Assembly (NCBI RefSeq): GCF_900343155.1
Contig: NZ_OUNG01000005.1
Span: forward strand, 205,352 to 269,351
Length of the DNA stretch: 64,000 nt
Direction: 5' to 3'
Origin: Lactimicrobium massiliense
GTDB lineage: Bacteria; Bacillota_I; Bacilli_A; Erysipelotrichales; Erysipelotrichaceae
Made by a program: the position numbers and the translations under genes. Positions 18,043-27,192 of this stretch are shown here, piece by piece. Numbering within the stretch: position 1 is the stretch's first letter; every line of letters starts with the position of its first letter. Under the pieces are notes generated by a model that was not told the origin of the DNA, ran no database searches, and was given only the letters and a program-made list of their open reading frames with translations.

Positions 18043-18815
18043 TTTTCAGCCTTTCCTTTCTTTTCTACAGTACTGTTCTTTACCGGAGCAGCAGTTTCCT
18101 TATTCTGCTGGGTAAAATGCCAAAGCACAAAGGCACCAATGCCAAGAGCCAGCAGACCGCAGGCAAACAGTCCATAGGAACCAGATTTGGATGCCAGTGC
18201 AGCAACGGCAAAGCCGGAAAGCAGTGCAGCTGGATATTCCTGATAGTAAAGATTGCGCATGACAACCGCAATACCAAGGAACTGCAGCATGGCAGCAGCT
18301 GTGGCAATGCCATGGAACAGCCATGGCAGATCATTCATCCAGCCATCAATCACATTGACGGCATCTGCCCCAAGACCATACGCATAATAACCAGCAATTG
18401 CGGCAAGCACGCCGCGGATCAACATTGGTCCAAACACAGCAATGGTGCTTGCTTTTCCCTTTTCTGCTGCTTTTCTGGCAGCTGGCAGAAACAGTGTGCC
18501 AATCAGCCGGCACAAGCCGTCCATGGCACAGGCAAAGCCAAATGCCAGAATCCCGGCACTGAGATCACCTGCCTGCACGCCTCCGCGCACAGCGGCAATC
18601 ACAGCGATGGCACAATAGATGCCTGCACCAGTGTCATCACGCTGTGCGGTGCTGTAAAACAGCTGACAGGCAGCACCAATCGTAACCCCTGTCTGTACAT
18701 TGTGTAGCAGGGCACCGATCAACGTACATACGACCAGCGGCATATGCAGGATCTTTGTACCAACAACACCATCAATGGCAAGTACAAAGAGAGCCAATGC
18801 CATTCCAATCTGCAT
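18033..18815 (-). CDS. PTS system mannose/fructose/sorbose-family IIC component
   Basis: 260 aa polytopic protein. The N-terminal segment MALALFVLAIDGVVGT, the motif LVVCTLIGALLHNVQTGVTIGAACQLFY and a row of Ala/Gly-rich helices fit family IIC (AgaC/SorA-like). ATG 18815 follows AAAGGAG. The C-terminal 30 residues are charged and soluble. Its start region faces nagA across about 180 bases containing both promoters. Confidence 0.9.
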   Translation of the reverse strand: MQIGMALALFVLAIDGVVGTKILHMPLVVCTLIGALLHNVQTGVTIGAACQLFYSTAQRDDTGAGIYCAIAVIAAVRGGVQAGDLSAGILAFGFACAMDGLCRLIGTLFLPAARKAAEKGKASTIAVFGPMLIRGVLAAIAGYYAYGLGADAVNVIDGWMNDLPWLFHGIATAAAMLQFLGIAVVMRNLYYQEYPAALLSGFAVAALASKSGSYGLFACGLLALGIGAFVLWHFTQQNKETAAPVKNSTVEKKGKAEKWW

Positions 18816-18884
18816 AATTTTTTCTCCTTTACAACTTCTGCTGTCAATGAACACAGCAGCCTGAGCAGCATAAAGCTGTTCGTC

Positions 18885-18900
18885 TTTTTTATTATATCAG
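18885..18900 (-). promoter_or_regulatory. Extended -10 promoter of the PTS IIC-IID operon
   Basis: Minus-strand TGATATAAT gives an extended -10 (TATAAT at 18896-18891). The transcript would carry a leader of about 70 bases with a hairpin (CTGCTGT / ACAGCAG) ahead of the Shine-Dalgarno site. No clear -35 was found. Confidence 0.5.
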
Positions 18901-18995
18901 GAAGTATATGCCGGGGCCAAATCGAAACAATATGCCAGCTTATGAACAAACGGAAAACCGCAAAAGTGCTACAGTGGAAACAGGAGGTGTTTGTA

Positions 18996-20135
18996 ATGAA
19001 AATCAAGAGTACGCGTATCTGGATTGCCGGCGATTTCATGCCGGGTGTCATTGAAATCTCAGGAAAATCGATCGTCAGTGTGCTGCCCTATGAGACACAG
19101 GCAGACATTGATTATGGTGATCTCCGCATAGTGCCAGGATTCATTGACATTCACTGTCATGGCGCTTATGGCTTTGATACCAACTATGCCAATGAAGAAG
19201 GCCTGAAGAAATGGACAAAGAACATTGTGCATGAAGGCGTAACCGGTTTTCTTGCCACAACCATTACTGAGATGAAGCCTGTGCTGACAAAGGCTGTAGA
19301 AAATGCGGCAAAGGTACATGATGAAAACAGTTATGAAGGAGCCAGGATTCTAGGTATTCACTTTGAGGGACCATATCTCGATATGGCAAAGAAAGGTGCA
19401 CAGCCGGCAGCGGCCATTGTTCCCCCTTCTGTGGAAGAGTTCAAGGAATATCAGAAGGCAGCCCACAATCTGATCAAAGTGATCACCCTTGCCCCGGAAC
19501 ATGACAAGGACTTCGCCTTAACACGGTATGCCAGCACGCATGGTACGGTTGTGTCCATGGGACATACATCTGCTACATATGAGCAGGCGATGATGGCAGT
19601 GGCCAATGGTGCCTCTTCCATCACCCATACCTACAATGCAATGTCCCCATTCAACCACAGACAGAATGGTATGGTTGGTGCAGCTCTGAGACTGCACGAC
19701 CTGTACAGTGAAGTCATCTGTGACTGCAACCACTCCACACCGGAAGCACTGAACATCTTCTTCCGTGAAAAAGACAGCACAAAGGCAATCATGATCTCTG
19801 ATGCATTGATGTGCAAGGGATACCCAGTCGGCACAAAGTTTGAATTCGGCGGCCAGGGAATCGTCATCTATCCGGATGGATCCGCCCACCTGATCAAAGA
19901 AGGCAACCTGGCCGGATCAACCATGAAAACCAATGAAGGCCTGCGCAACCTGGTAGAAAGAGCACTCGTACCATTCGACAAAGCTCTCAACAGCTGTACA
20001 TGCAATCCAGCAGCACTGCTGCATATGGACGACCATCTTGGCTATATCAAAGTTGGCTATGATGCGTCCATTACCATTCTCAATGATGATTACAGTGTTG
20101 CTTCCTGCTTTGTTGAAGGCATCAAACAATTCTGA
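18996..20135 (+). CDS. nagA: N-acetylglucosamine-6-phosphate deacetylase
   Basis: Removes acetate from GlcNAc-6-phosphate, the first step of amino-sugar use after PTS uptake and of cell-wall recycling. It has 379 aa. The amidohydrolase metal site is visible in PGFIDIHCHGAYG; other conserved segments are HFEGPYLDMAKKGAQ, SMGHTSATYEQ, THTYNAMSPFNHR and MISDALMCKG (catalytic Asp). ATG 18996 is preceded by CAGGAGGTG; the frame is open further upstream but without a site. It is divergent from the PTS pair. Confidence 0.95.
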   Translation: MKIKSTRIWIAGDFMPGVIEISGKSIVSVLPYETQADIDYGDLRIVPGFIDIHCHGAYGFDTNYANEEGLKKWTKNIVHEGVTGFLATTITEMKPVLTKAVENAAKVHDENSYEGARILGIHFEGPYLDMAKKGAQPAAAIVPPSVEEFKEYQKAAHNLIKVITLAPEHDKDFALTRYASTHGTVVSMGHTSATYEQAMMAVANGASSITHTYNAMSPFNHRQNGMVGAALRLHDLYSEVICDCNHSTPEALNIFFREKDSTKAIMISDALMCKGYPVGTKFEFGGQGIVIYPDGSAHLIKEGNLAGSTMKTNEGLRNLVERALVPFDKALNSCTCNPAALLHMDDHLGYIKVGYDASITILNDDYSVASCFVEGIKQF

Positions 20136-20141
20136 AATAAC

Positions 20142-20164
20142 AGCCTGCACATGCAGGCTTTTTT
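20142..20164 (+). terminator. Terminator of nagA
   Basis: An AGCCTGCA / TGCAGGCT stem with a two-base apex is followed by six T (one stem base is shared with the T run). Confidence 0.88.
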
Positions 20165-20175
20165 CATGCACGCAC

Positions 20176-20198
20176 AAAAAAAGCAGGATTTCTCCTGC
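20176..20198 (-). terminator. Terminator of the cold shock gene
   Basis: On the minus strand GCAGGA / TCCTGC with a four-base loop is followed by seven T. It lies back to back with the nagA terminator. Confidence 0.88.
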
Positions 20199-20214
20199 AA
20201 ATGGTTATCTTCTA

Positions 20215-20415
20215 TTACAGCTTGACAACGTTCTCAGCCTGCGGGCCTCTGTCAGTATCCTTGACATCGAAGCTTACAGCCTGACCTTCGTCAAGAGTCT
20301 TGAAGCCTTCACCCTGAATGGCAGAGTAATGAACGAAAATATCCTTTCCGTCATCACCTGTAATGAAACCATAGCCCTTCTCAGCATTGAACCACTTTAC
20401 TTTTCCTGTAGCCAT
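20215..20415 (-). CDS. cspA: Cold shock protein
   Basis: 66-residue single cold-shock domain. Both RNA-binding motifs are present, KGYGFI (RNP1-like) and DIFVHYSAI (RNP2). It binds single-stranded RNA and DNA and melts RNA structure. It is monocistronic, with its own promoter (-10 at 20450-20445), a short leader with AAGGAG, and its own terminator. There is no long cspA-type thermosensor leader. Confidence 0.96.
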   Translation of the reverse strand: MATGKVKWFNAEKGYGFITGDDGKDIFVHYSAIQGEGFKTLDEGQAVSFDVKDTDRGPQAENVVKL

Positions 20416-20444
20416 CTAACTCTATCTCCTTACCTACGCAAAAT

Positions 20445-20470
20445 ATTATACCACGTTTTCATCCTGTCAA
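20445..20470 (-). promoter_or_regulatory. Promoter of the cold shock gene
   Basis: TTGACA (20470-20465) and TATAAT (20450-20445) are only 14 bp apart, but TGGTATAAT makes it an extended -10, which tolerates a poor -35. The leader would be about 25-30 bases. Confidence 0.6.
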
Positions 20471-20504
20471 AACACACTTGTAAATCTTTACATAACTTTT
20501 TGTG

Positions 20505-20538
20505 AAAAAATAAAACAGTCCTGCAAACAGAACTGTTT
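20505..20538 (-). terminator. Terminator of the glucosaminidase-PASTA operon
   Basis: On the minus strand AAACAGT / ACTGTTT with a 12-base loop is followed by TATTTTTT. Confidence 0.75.
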
Positions 20539-20560
20539 CACACAACAAAAGGAAGAGCTT

Positions 20561-21688
20561 TTAGTTGCTTTGATAGATATTAACAGTTGCACTTGATCCG
20601 TCTAGACTTGTTGAATATCCAGCAAACCCCTTATTGTTATTAGAAGAATTAATGTAATTTTCAGTTACTTTGCATCCATTCTGCCGCACTTTAACAAGAT
20701 AATCGTTAATGTCAGATGCTTCCTCTCCAACATACAGCATGCCTAATGCATTACCAGCATTATTCGACAAGCAGACTCCGGAAGACTGTGACGGCGTCTC
20801 TGTTGTCGCACTTCCAGATGTGTTGCTATTCGTATTATCCGTTCCAGATGATTCGCTGCTTTGCTGGGTATTACCGGAATTGGAGTAACTTTGATCACGT
20901 GTACCGCCATTGGCATTTGTATCTGTGGTCTGTCTTTGTACTTCCTCATCTGTCTTTTCGGTCTGGGAACTATCCACGTGTTTGGCAATTGTTACCGTTA
21001 CTGTATCACCTTTTTTCAGCTTATCGCCGGCTTTAACCGAAATCTCCATGATATCGCCATCATTGAGTATCTGACTTTCCTGTTCTGTAAATGTGATAGA
21101 AATGCCGTTTTCATCGCCCCATTTCTGAATCTCATCTTTGTTCATAGAAGAGAAGTCAGGCGCCACAACCTCGGTTGTTGCAAGAGTTACGGTAATGGCA
21201 TCAGAACGTTTCGCTTTTGTGCCCGCAGCAGGATCCATACTGACAAACATATCATCTTCCAAATCCTGATCACTGACATATGTATAGGTATAGGAAACGT
21301 TGGAAAAATAATTATCAGCAAACCAGGCTTCAATTTCGTCCTTTTTCTTGCCGGCAAAATCAGGAAGTTCAACTTCCTTATCAGGATCAGGCCCTTGTGA
21401 AAGCGTAAAGGTGATTGTGCTCTTGGAAGACACCTTTCGTGCTGACTGACTGATTACACAATCGCCCAGTACATCATCACTATATTCCTCTTTAAACTTT
21501 ACCTGGTCTTTCAGATCATTTTTCTTAGCCCACATTTCAACAATACGCTGTGCCTTGCCGGTAAAATCAGGCACATCAATGGAATCAGACGCATTGACTG
21601 CGTAATACGCATAGGCACTTGTACCAGCACCCGCTGTCAGCACAGCCGCCAGAGCTATTTTCATGCCCAGTTTTAATTTTAATGACAT
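20561..21688 (-). CDS. Secreted/anchored PASTA-domain protein without a kinase domain
   Basis: 375 aa. An N-terminal hydrophobic segment (about 9-29) acts as signal anchor or signal peptide. Three PASTA-like repeats follow (about 36-98, 106-171, 174-236), each with the VPDF..K..E.W pattern and a closing VTVTIA strand. A Ser/Thr/Asn/Gln-rich linker (about 238-305) leads to a C-terminal globular part of about 70 residues with two Cys. PASTA repeats bind peptidoglycan or muropeptides in PknB-type kinases and penicillin-binding proteins, but no enzyme domain is attached here. It lies 12 bases after the glucosaminidase gene, so the two are one cell-wall unit. Confidence 0.82.
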   Translation of the reverse strand: MSLKLKLGMKIALAAVLTAGAGTSAYAYYAVNASDSIDVPDFTGKAQRIVEMWAKKNDLKDQVKFKEEYSDDVLGDCVISQSARKVSSKSTITFTLSQGPDPDKEVELPDFAGKKKDEIEAWFADNYFSNVSYTYTYVSDQDLEDDMFVSMDPAAGTKAKRSDAITVTLATTEVVAPDFSSMNKDEIQKWGDENGISITFTEQESQILNDGDIMEISVKAGDKLKKGDTVTVTIAKHVDSSQTEKTDEEVQRQTTDTNANGGTRDQSYSNSGNTQQSSESSGTDNTNSNTSGSATTETPSQSSGVCLSNNAGNALGMLYVGEEASDINDYLVKVRQNGCKVTENYINSSNNNKGFAGYSTSLDGSSATVNIYQSN

Positions 21689-21700
21689 ATCTTGTTTTCC

Positions 21701-24358
21701 TCACTCAATGGTCAGAATATATCTTGACCTTGCTTTTTCTGTCTTAAGCGAATAGATGCGCCCGCCAGATTTTGAACTCAATTTGTCAGTCCAATTTCGA
21801 TATAATTCAAAGATATCTTTGTATTCATCTGTTTTAATTTCCAAATACAAACGATATGTACCTGAAGAAAGATGAGACAAATCGATATCAGCATCAAAAC
21901 TGCACATAGAAGTCTCGTATTGATAATTCTTCAACCACGACTTGAAATCATAAACACTATCTTTTGCATCAATCGCACAAGAATACACTTTACCGTCTTC
22001 ATCCTCAAGATAAAGCGTATAGGAAGGATGTGTATCTGCTGACATACTTGCATTCCGCAAGAAGGAATAACCATTTGTGATCGTCAAATGTCCATTGTCA
22101 ATTGATATGGTGTCAGCTCCAAATACGGGTGTCATCAGACTTGGCTTCTTCACATCAGACATATTGATATTCTGCTTCTCACAAGAAACCTCAACTCTGT
22201 AACTGTTAAGAGGAGAAGTATAGAAAGTAACCGTATTTCCATCTTCACGGGTAATCGAGTATCCTTCTTTCAGATCGTTATAAAACAATGAATTCATGGC
22301 GTCATGTGAGCCGTTAACAGTTTCTAATTCAAGAATATAATTCCCAGGCTTGATATCATCGAGGTCAATTTCTGTCTGATATCCAACAGCCTCGTAGCCC
22401 ACAAACAATTCTTTCATGATACCCTGATAATCCGTTGTCTGTGTAGAAAGGTTTGTTACCTCTTCTGTTTCAGCATTCACCAGTTTCATCTGTTGCTTGA
22501 CAGAATGATTGTAAGCTGCTGCACCATCAAAATAGCCAAGGCCAGTCATCGTCACAACATGTGATGACTCATTATAGGACACTGCTCCAACGCCAGAACG
22601 ATATTTATAAGAAGCATTGCTCATATCCCCAACTTCATTTTCAGGAGTTTCGGATGGCTCCGGTGTCGTTTCTGGTGAAGGTGTTGTCTCAGGTGCCTGA
22701 TCCGGTGTTGTCTCCGGCTTTTCTTCTGGTACGGTATTGTTGCCAGACGGTGTACCGTTGGTAAGAATCGTGAGCCAGTCTTTGGAAATGTAGGCTACAT
22801 TGCTGGCAAAGTCATAGGTCCATTTGTTGGATACGGAGGCACGGGTGAGTCTGCCATTGGATAAATGATCAGAGGTCTGTGTCTTGTACATGCCATTTTC
22901 TTCACCAAGGACAGGCACAAGGTATGCCCTGGGGAAATAGCCTCCGGCAGATCCGCCGGCATTTTTAATGTCATACCACTTTGTGCTGGTATAGGCATTT
23001 TTTGTAAAGTATACACTGGCATCAGAGTTCACAACACCGAGGGTAACAGAATACAGGTCCTTGAAGCCGGCTGCTTTGTCGATCTGATAGGCAAAGGATG
23101 CAATGTTGATACCCCAGTACTGATCAGAGGCATAACAGACATTGAAACCGTTGCCTTTATTGCCGATGGCCATACCAAAATGGCGGCCATCGTCCACATC
23201 AAGATACCCATTCAGATTTACGCCCATCTGCTGCTCTACTACCGCATATATGCTGCTATAGGAAGCTGCCAGATTCGGATTGGAGTCCACTGCATTCCAA
23301 CCGAAAAGATTGCGCCTTGTTTTTGCATAATAACTTGTTCCGTAGCCGGACTCCTGAATAGCCATGGCATAGACAAGCAGAGCATTGACACCATATTTGT
23401 TCTGGGCATCGATAAAAGCCTGGGCATTGCCGTTCATGACCGAATTGCCGGCATAGCCGCTCTGATTCAAAAAGTTCTGCAGATCGGCAGCGGTCAGATT
23501 GGACTTTGTACGCAGCGGCAGAAACTGATAGTAGTTGTAATATGTACCAGCATACTGCGTCATTGCCTGATCTGTATAGAAATCATAACCGTTGGCACTG
23601 TAATATGTTGCACCATCGCTCATCCAGTCCGCCCCCGGCAGAATAACGCCCCGGCGGTCAGGTACGGCATAGGTCTGCCAGCTGGCTTTGACCGAATTAG
23701 ACCATCCCCAGTAGGAATAGAACTTCATTTCCTTGCTGCCATCCGTTGAAACCGTATAATGGTCCATTTCCGGATACAGCGTATAGACAGGATCTTCCGG
23801 ATTATTACCGCCAAGCTGAATGGCAAGGTGGTTGGTGTAGTACTTGATCGGCACAAGATCGCATTCTGCCATCTTGACGTAGCCGTCAAATCCATTCATG
23901 GTCATCGATACTGCGCCACCGCCGCTGGCAGTGTCATACCAGGCAGTATCATGGTACTGCGCCTGGGCATACTGACGGGAATACGTATTAGAGCCAGAAA
24001 AATCCTGATTCATATAGTAATAGGAAAGCTCTCTGCCATTATTACGATATGGATTCGTAATGACCATACCGGAAACCATTGCAATGATTTTACTTGGAGA
24101 TTTGCTGGATGCGTTGCGGATGACCGCATCCTGCCCAAGCGAATTCATTGCATTTTTGGCAGAATTAAAATCACTGTAACATCCTTTGTGATCGAAGCCG
24201 CCATTGTCATTGACGACGTCCACATCAAAGACACAGCCCTGGTGTATGGAATAGTCATTGCTGTTGTCTGCATTTGCTTTGATAAGGACTTTGCTGCCAA
24301 GAGGCAGAGTACTGCCGGCAAGAGCCAGCACAAGAATAAATTGTCTGATTATTTTCAT
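21701..24358 (-). CDS. Secreted N-acetylglucosaminidase (glucosaminidase-domain autolysin-like)
   Basis: 885 aa with a signal peptide (residues 1-28). The central glucosaminidase (GH73-like) domain, about 300-470, shows FIDAQNKYGVNALLVYAMAIQESGYGTS (catalytic Glu) and RRNLFGWNAVDSNP. A Pro/Thr/Glu-rich linker (about 550-580) joins it to a C-terminal half of about 300 residues with beta-rich repeats that I cannot name, possibly wall binding or immunoglobulin-like. It cuts between GlcNAc and MurNAc in peptidoglycan by family. It is the first gene of a pair with the PASTA protein. Confidence 0.85.
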   Translation of the reverse strand: MKIIRQFILVLALAGSTLPLGSKVLIKANADNSNDYSIHQGCVFDVDVVNDNGGFDHKGCYSDFNSAKNAMNSLGQDAVIRNASSKSPSKIIAMVSGMVITNPYRNNGRELSYYYMNQDFSGSNTYSRQYAQAQYHDTAWYDTASGGGAVSMTMNGFDGYVKMAECDLVPIKYYTNHLAIQLGGNNPEDPVYTLYPEMDHYTVSTDGSKEMKFYSYWGWSNSVKASWQTYAVPDRRGVILPGADWMSDGATYYSANGYDFYTDQAMTQYAGTYYNYYQFLPLRTKSNLTAADLQNFLNQSGYAGNSVMNGNAQAFIDAQNKYGVNALLVYAMAIQESGYGTSYYAKTRRNLFGWNAVDSNPNLAASYSSIYAVVEQQMGVNLNGYLDVDDGRHFGMAIGNKGNGFNVCYASDQYWGINIASFAYQIDKAAGFKDLYSVTLGVVNSDASVYFTKNAYTSTKWYDIKNAGGSAGGYFPRAYLVPVLGEENGMYKTQTSDHLSNGRLTRASVSNKWTYDFASNVAYISKDWLTILTNGTPSGNNTVPEEKPETTPDQAPETTPSPETTPEPSETPENEVGDMSNASYKYRSGVGAVSYNESSHVVTMTGLGYFDGAAAYNHSVKQQMKLVNAETEEVTNLSTQTTDYQGIMKELFVGYEAVGYQTEIDLDDIKPGNYILELETVNGSHDAMNSLFYNDLKEGYSITREDGNTVTFYTSPLNSYRVEVSCEKQNINMSDVKKPSLMTPVFGADTISIDNGHLTITNGYSFLRNASMSADTHPSYTLYLEDEDGKVYSCAIDAKDSVYDFKSWLKNYQYETSMCSFDADIDLSHLSSGTYRLYLEIKTDEYKDIFELYRNWTDKLSSKSGGRIYSLKTEKARSRYILTIE

Positions 24359-24922
24359 GTGATTCCTTCCCTCTTCTTGCTTCAGGCAGAGATGCCACCG
24401 CAGGAAATTTGTGATGCTTAAAACAGGAATGTGTTTCTGTGGAAATATACAGGTTCAGAAATCACGTGTGTACTTGCTTTGGATTCGTCAGCGTATCATG
24501 GCTTTTGCAGAGAGAATATGACCAGGCACCAATGTTATGCCTTCTCATTTCATGCTGTCAGAAGCCATCGTGCATTTGATCATCATGGGAGCACGGCTTT
24601 CCCCTGTCTGCAGCTTATACACCAATGTCGGCGGACTGACGACTCCGCTTATGTGCAATCCTGCAGGCGCACACTGTTCCAGCAGATGGCATGATGTGAT
24701 CTGCATTCTGCGGTCAACTTACTTGTTCAGGGTAAAGTACGTACCGCATCTGCAGCATCATCCCTTCTGGATGAAACAGATGTGATCTGGCCGTTGTTCC
24801 AATGTTGAACCAGATGCCAGAGAAGTTTACGTCGAATCTGCATGTGCAGCTGAGATGACAGCTGTTATCTTTCATAATACGAAAAAAGCAGAAGATTTGT
24901 CTTCCCGGATATTATAAATGAA
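24359..24922. other. Gene-free stretch, no recognisable feature
   Basis: About 560 bases between the glucosaminidase start and the rseP terminator. Only short frames without Shine-Dalgarno sites occur. I see no tRNA, riboswitch or known RNA fold. Part of it must hold the promoter of the glucosaminidase gene; the rest could be a decayed gene or an unknown small RNA. Confidence 0.4.
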
Positions 24923-24949
24923 AAAACATGGCTTTGTGCACCATGTTTT
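24917..24949 (-). terminator. Terminator of the uppS-cdsA-dxr-rseP operon
   Basis: On the minus strand AAAACATGG / CCATGTTTT with a nine-base loop is followed by T residues. Confidence 0.82.
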
Positions 24950-24967
24950 CAAATACTCAAGATTATT

Positions 24968-26029
24968 TTATGCAAACAGGCTGGCAATATCCTTCCATGT
25001 GACAAATACCATCAGCACAATCAGCAGTGCCCAGCAGCCAAGCATCAGACCTGTCTTGACTTTCTCGTTGAGCTTGTGGCGGCAGATGGCTTCGCCAAGC
25101 GTGATCACAACCTGTCCGCCATCCAGTACCGGCAATGGCAGCAGATTGAAGATGCCGACATTCAGGCTCAGCTCTGCAATCAGCAGCATGTAGCTGCCAA
25201 AGCCCATGGATGCGGCCTGTCCGGTTGCCTTATAAATGCCAACCGGTCCAGATAACTGCTTCAGGCCAGAACCATGGAAGATGGTTCCAATTGCCTGGAA
25301 CATCAGTCTTGTCATTGTCACCATGTAATAGCCGCCAAAATACAGACAGTTCGCTGGGGTTACCTTGACGTATTTACCTTCTACTGATGTGATGCCGATC
25401 AGGTAAGCACCGGACTCTGCATCGTATGCAGGTGTTACAGTCAATTCAAGCGTCTGTCCATCTCTTTCGACTGTATAGACACATGCCTGTCCTTCCGTAT
25501 TGAACGACTGCATGTCCAGGAAAGTCTTTGGCTTTACTGAAGAGCCGTCTTCGGCTGTAATCTTGATGATCCTGTCTCCTGCTTCAAAGCCTGCCTGCTC
25601 TGCCGGACTGCTTGCCACAACCGAGCCGACAACTGGCTCCGGTGACATCTGTACGCCGCCGGCTGCCAGAGCAATGCCGACAAAGATCGCATATGCCAGC
25701 ACGAAGTTCATGAAGACGCCTGCCAGCATGATGATGACTTTCTTCCACCACTTCTGTTCCGTCAGCCTTCTGCCTTCCGGCACATGTACATCCGGATAGG
25801 CTTCATCGCCATCCTGTTCTCCTGCCATGGCGACAAAACCGCCGATTGGCAGAGCACGGATGGAATACTGGGTTTCTCCTTTTTGGCGCTTGAAGATCAC
25901 CGGGCCCATGCCAAAAGAAAATTCATAGCAGTAGACACCGAACTTTTTCGCCGCAAACAGGTGGCCGGCTTCATGAATCGTAATAATGACAGACAGCAGC
26001 AGAAAAAACAGGATGAGTGTAATTACCAT
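24968..26029 (-). CDS. rseP: RIP metalloprotease RseP (site-2 protease)
   Basis: 353 aa intramembrane zinc protease. HEAGH in the first membrane helix (about 18-22) and NLLPLPVLDGG in a later one supply the zinc ligands and catalytic Glu. A single PDZ domain lies between (about 135-215, VVGSVVASSPAEQAGFEAGDRI). By family it cleaves anti-sigma factors and signal-peptide remnants in the membrane. It abuts dxr and ends the isoprenoid/envelope operon. Confidence 0.95.
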   Translation of the reverse strand: MVITLILFFLLLSVIITIHEAGHLFAAKKFGVYCYEFSFGMGPVIFKRQKGETQYSIRALPIGGFVAMAGEQDGDEAYPDVHVPEGRRLTEQKWWKKVIIMLAGVFMNFVLAYAIFVGIALAAGGVQMSPEPVVGSVVASSPAEQAGFEAGDRIIKITAEDGSSVKPKTFLDMQSFNTEGQACVYTVERDGQTLELTVTPAYDAESGAYLIGITSVEGKYVKVTPANCLYFGGYYMVTMTRLMFQAIGTIFHGSGLKQLSGPVGIYKATGQAASMGFGSYMLLIAELSLNVGIFNLLPLPVLDGGQVVITLGEAICRHKLNEKVKTGLMLGCWALLIVLMVFVTWKDIASLFA

Positions 26030-27192
26030 TAATTCAAATACTCCTCTATTTTGGACTGTGCATAGTGACGCCCCCAGGCATCCGCATCCAGCAGGTCTTG
26101 TACATCATTGACCTGTTTGTACGGTGCTTCATGCACAGCTGATATGACAATCTCCTCAATCATCAGGAACGGAATCTTGTGCTGGCGGAAGGCCAGATTG
26201 GCCGCTTCATTGGCCGCATTCATGATCGCATCCAGGTTGCCGCCCTTCTTTCCTGCTTCATAGGCTAAAGCAAGCAATGGAAAGCGCTCTGTATCTGGAT
26301 TTTCAAAATGCAGATCCGGTGCCATGGCCAGATCCAGCGGATGTTCCTCATGGAAGTCATACCGCTCAGGCCAGGTCAAGGCATACTGAATCGGCAGGCG
26401 CATATCGGCAGCACCAAGCTGGGCAATGATGGAATGGTCAGCGTATTCCACCATGGAATGTACAATGGATTGTGGATGCATCAGCACCTTGATATCATCA
26501 TACGGCATATCAAACAGCCAGTGTGCTTCGGTGACTTCAAAGCCCTTGTTCATCAGATTGGCACAGTCAACCGTGATCTTGGCACCCATGGACCAGTTGG
26601 GATGGGCCAGGGCATCTTCCACAGTTACATTCTGCAGTTCGTCTCTGCTCTTATTGCGGAATGCACCGCCGGAACAGGTAATCCACAGACGCTTGACATC
26701 CTGCCTTCTGTTTCCCTGCAGGCACTGGAAGATCGCACTGTGTTCAGAATCAATCGGATACAGGCTGACACCATATTGATGCAGGGCCCGCTTGATCAGC
26801 TCACCGCCTACCACAAGTGTCTCCTTGTTGGCCAGAGCAATGTTGTGCTTTTTCTGAATCGCAGCCAGTGTCGGTGCAAACCCCACAAAGCCAACCAGTG
26901 CATTGACCAGCACATCATAATCATCTCTTTCTGCCAGTGTCAGCAATCCTTCATCGCCATAGACAAAGTGAATGTGCGGATAGTCTGCAGAAAGCTGCTG
27001 TGCATCCTGTTTTTCCATGACACACACCTGATCTGCTTTTACTTTTGCAAGTATTTTGCGCAGGCAGTCAATGTTATGACCGACACTGAGAGCCTTGATT
27101 TCAAAAAGATCAGGATGCTGCAGGACGATATCGATTGTCTGGGTGCCGATGGAACCGGATGCCCCTAACAAGACGAGCCGTTTGCGTGTCAT
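26029..27192 (-). CDS. dxr: 1-deoxy-D-xylulose 5-phosphate reductoisomerase
   Basis: Second step of the MEP isoprenoid pathway: DXP plus NADPH to 2-C-methyl-erythritol 4-phosphate. It has 387 aa. The NADPH motif LGASGSIGTQTIDIV is at the N terminus. Metal and substrate segments ANKETLVVGGELI, PIDSEHSAIFQCL, TCSGGAFR and ANLMNKGFEVTEAHWLF are all present. It overlaps cdsA by four bases. Confidence 0.97.
   Translation of the reverse strand: MTRKRLVLLGASGSIGTQTIDIVLQHPDLFEIKALSVGHNIDCLRKILAKVKADQVCVMEKQDAQQLSADYPHIHFVYGDEGLLTLAERDDYDVLVNALVGFVGFAPTLAAIQKKHNIALANKETLVVGGELIKRALHQYGVSLYPIDSEHSAIFQCLQGNRRQDVKRLWITCSGGAFRNKSRDELQNVTVEDALAHPNWSMGAKITVDCANLMNKGFEVTEAHWLFDMPYDDIKVLMHPQSIVHSMVEYADHSIIAQLGAADMRLPIQYALTWPERYDFHEEHPLDLAMAPDLHFENPDTERFPLLALAYEAGKKGGNLDAIMNAANEAANLAFRQHKIPFLMIEEIVISAVHEAPYKQVNDVQDLLDADAWGRHYAQSKIEEYLN

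Noticed and set aside
24431..24785. Short plus-strand frames in the gene-free region
   Set aside because: No Shine-Dalgarno sites, no recognisable product, and Cys/His/Ser-rich composition suggesting noncoding sequence.
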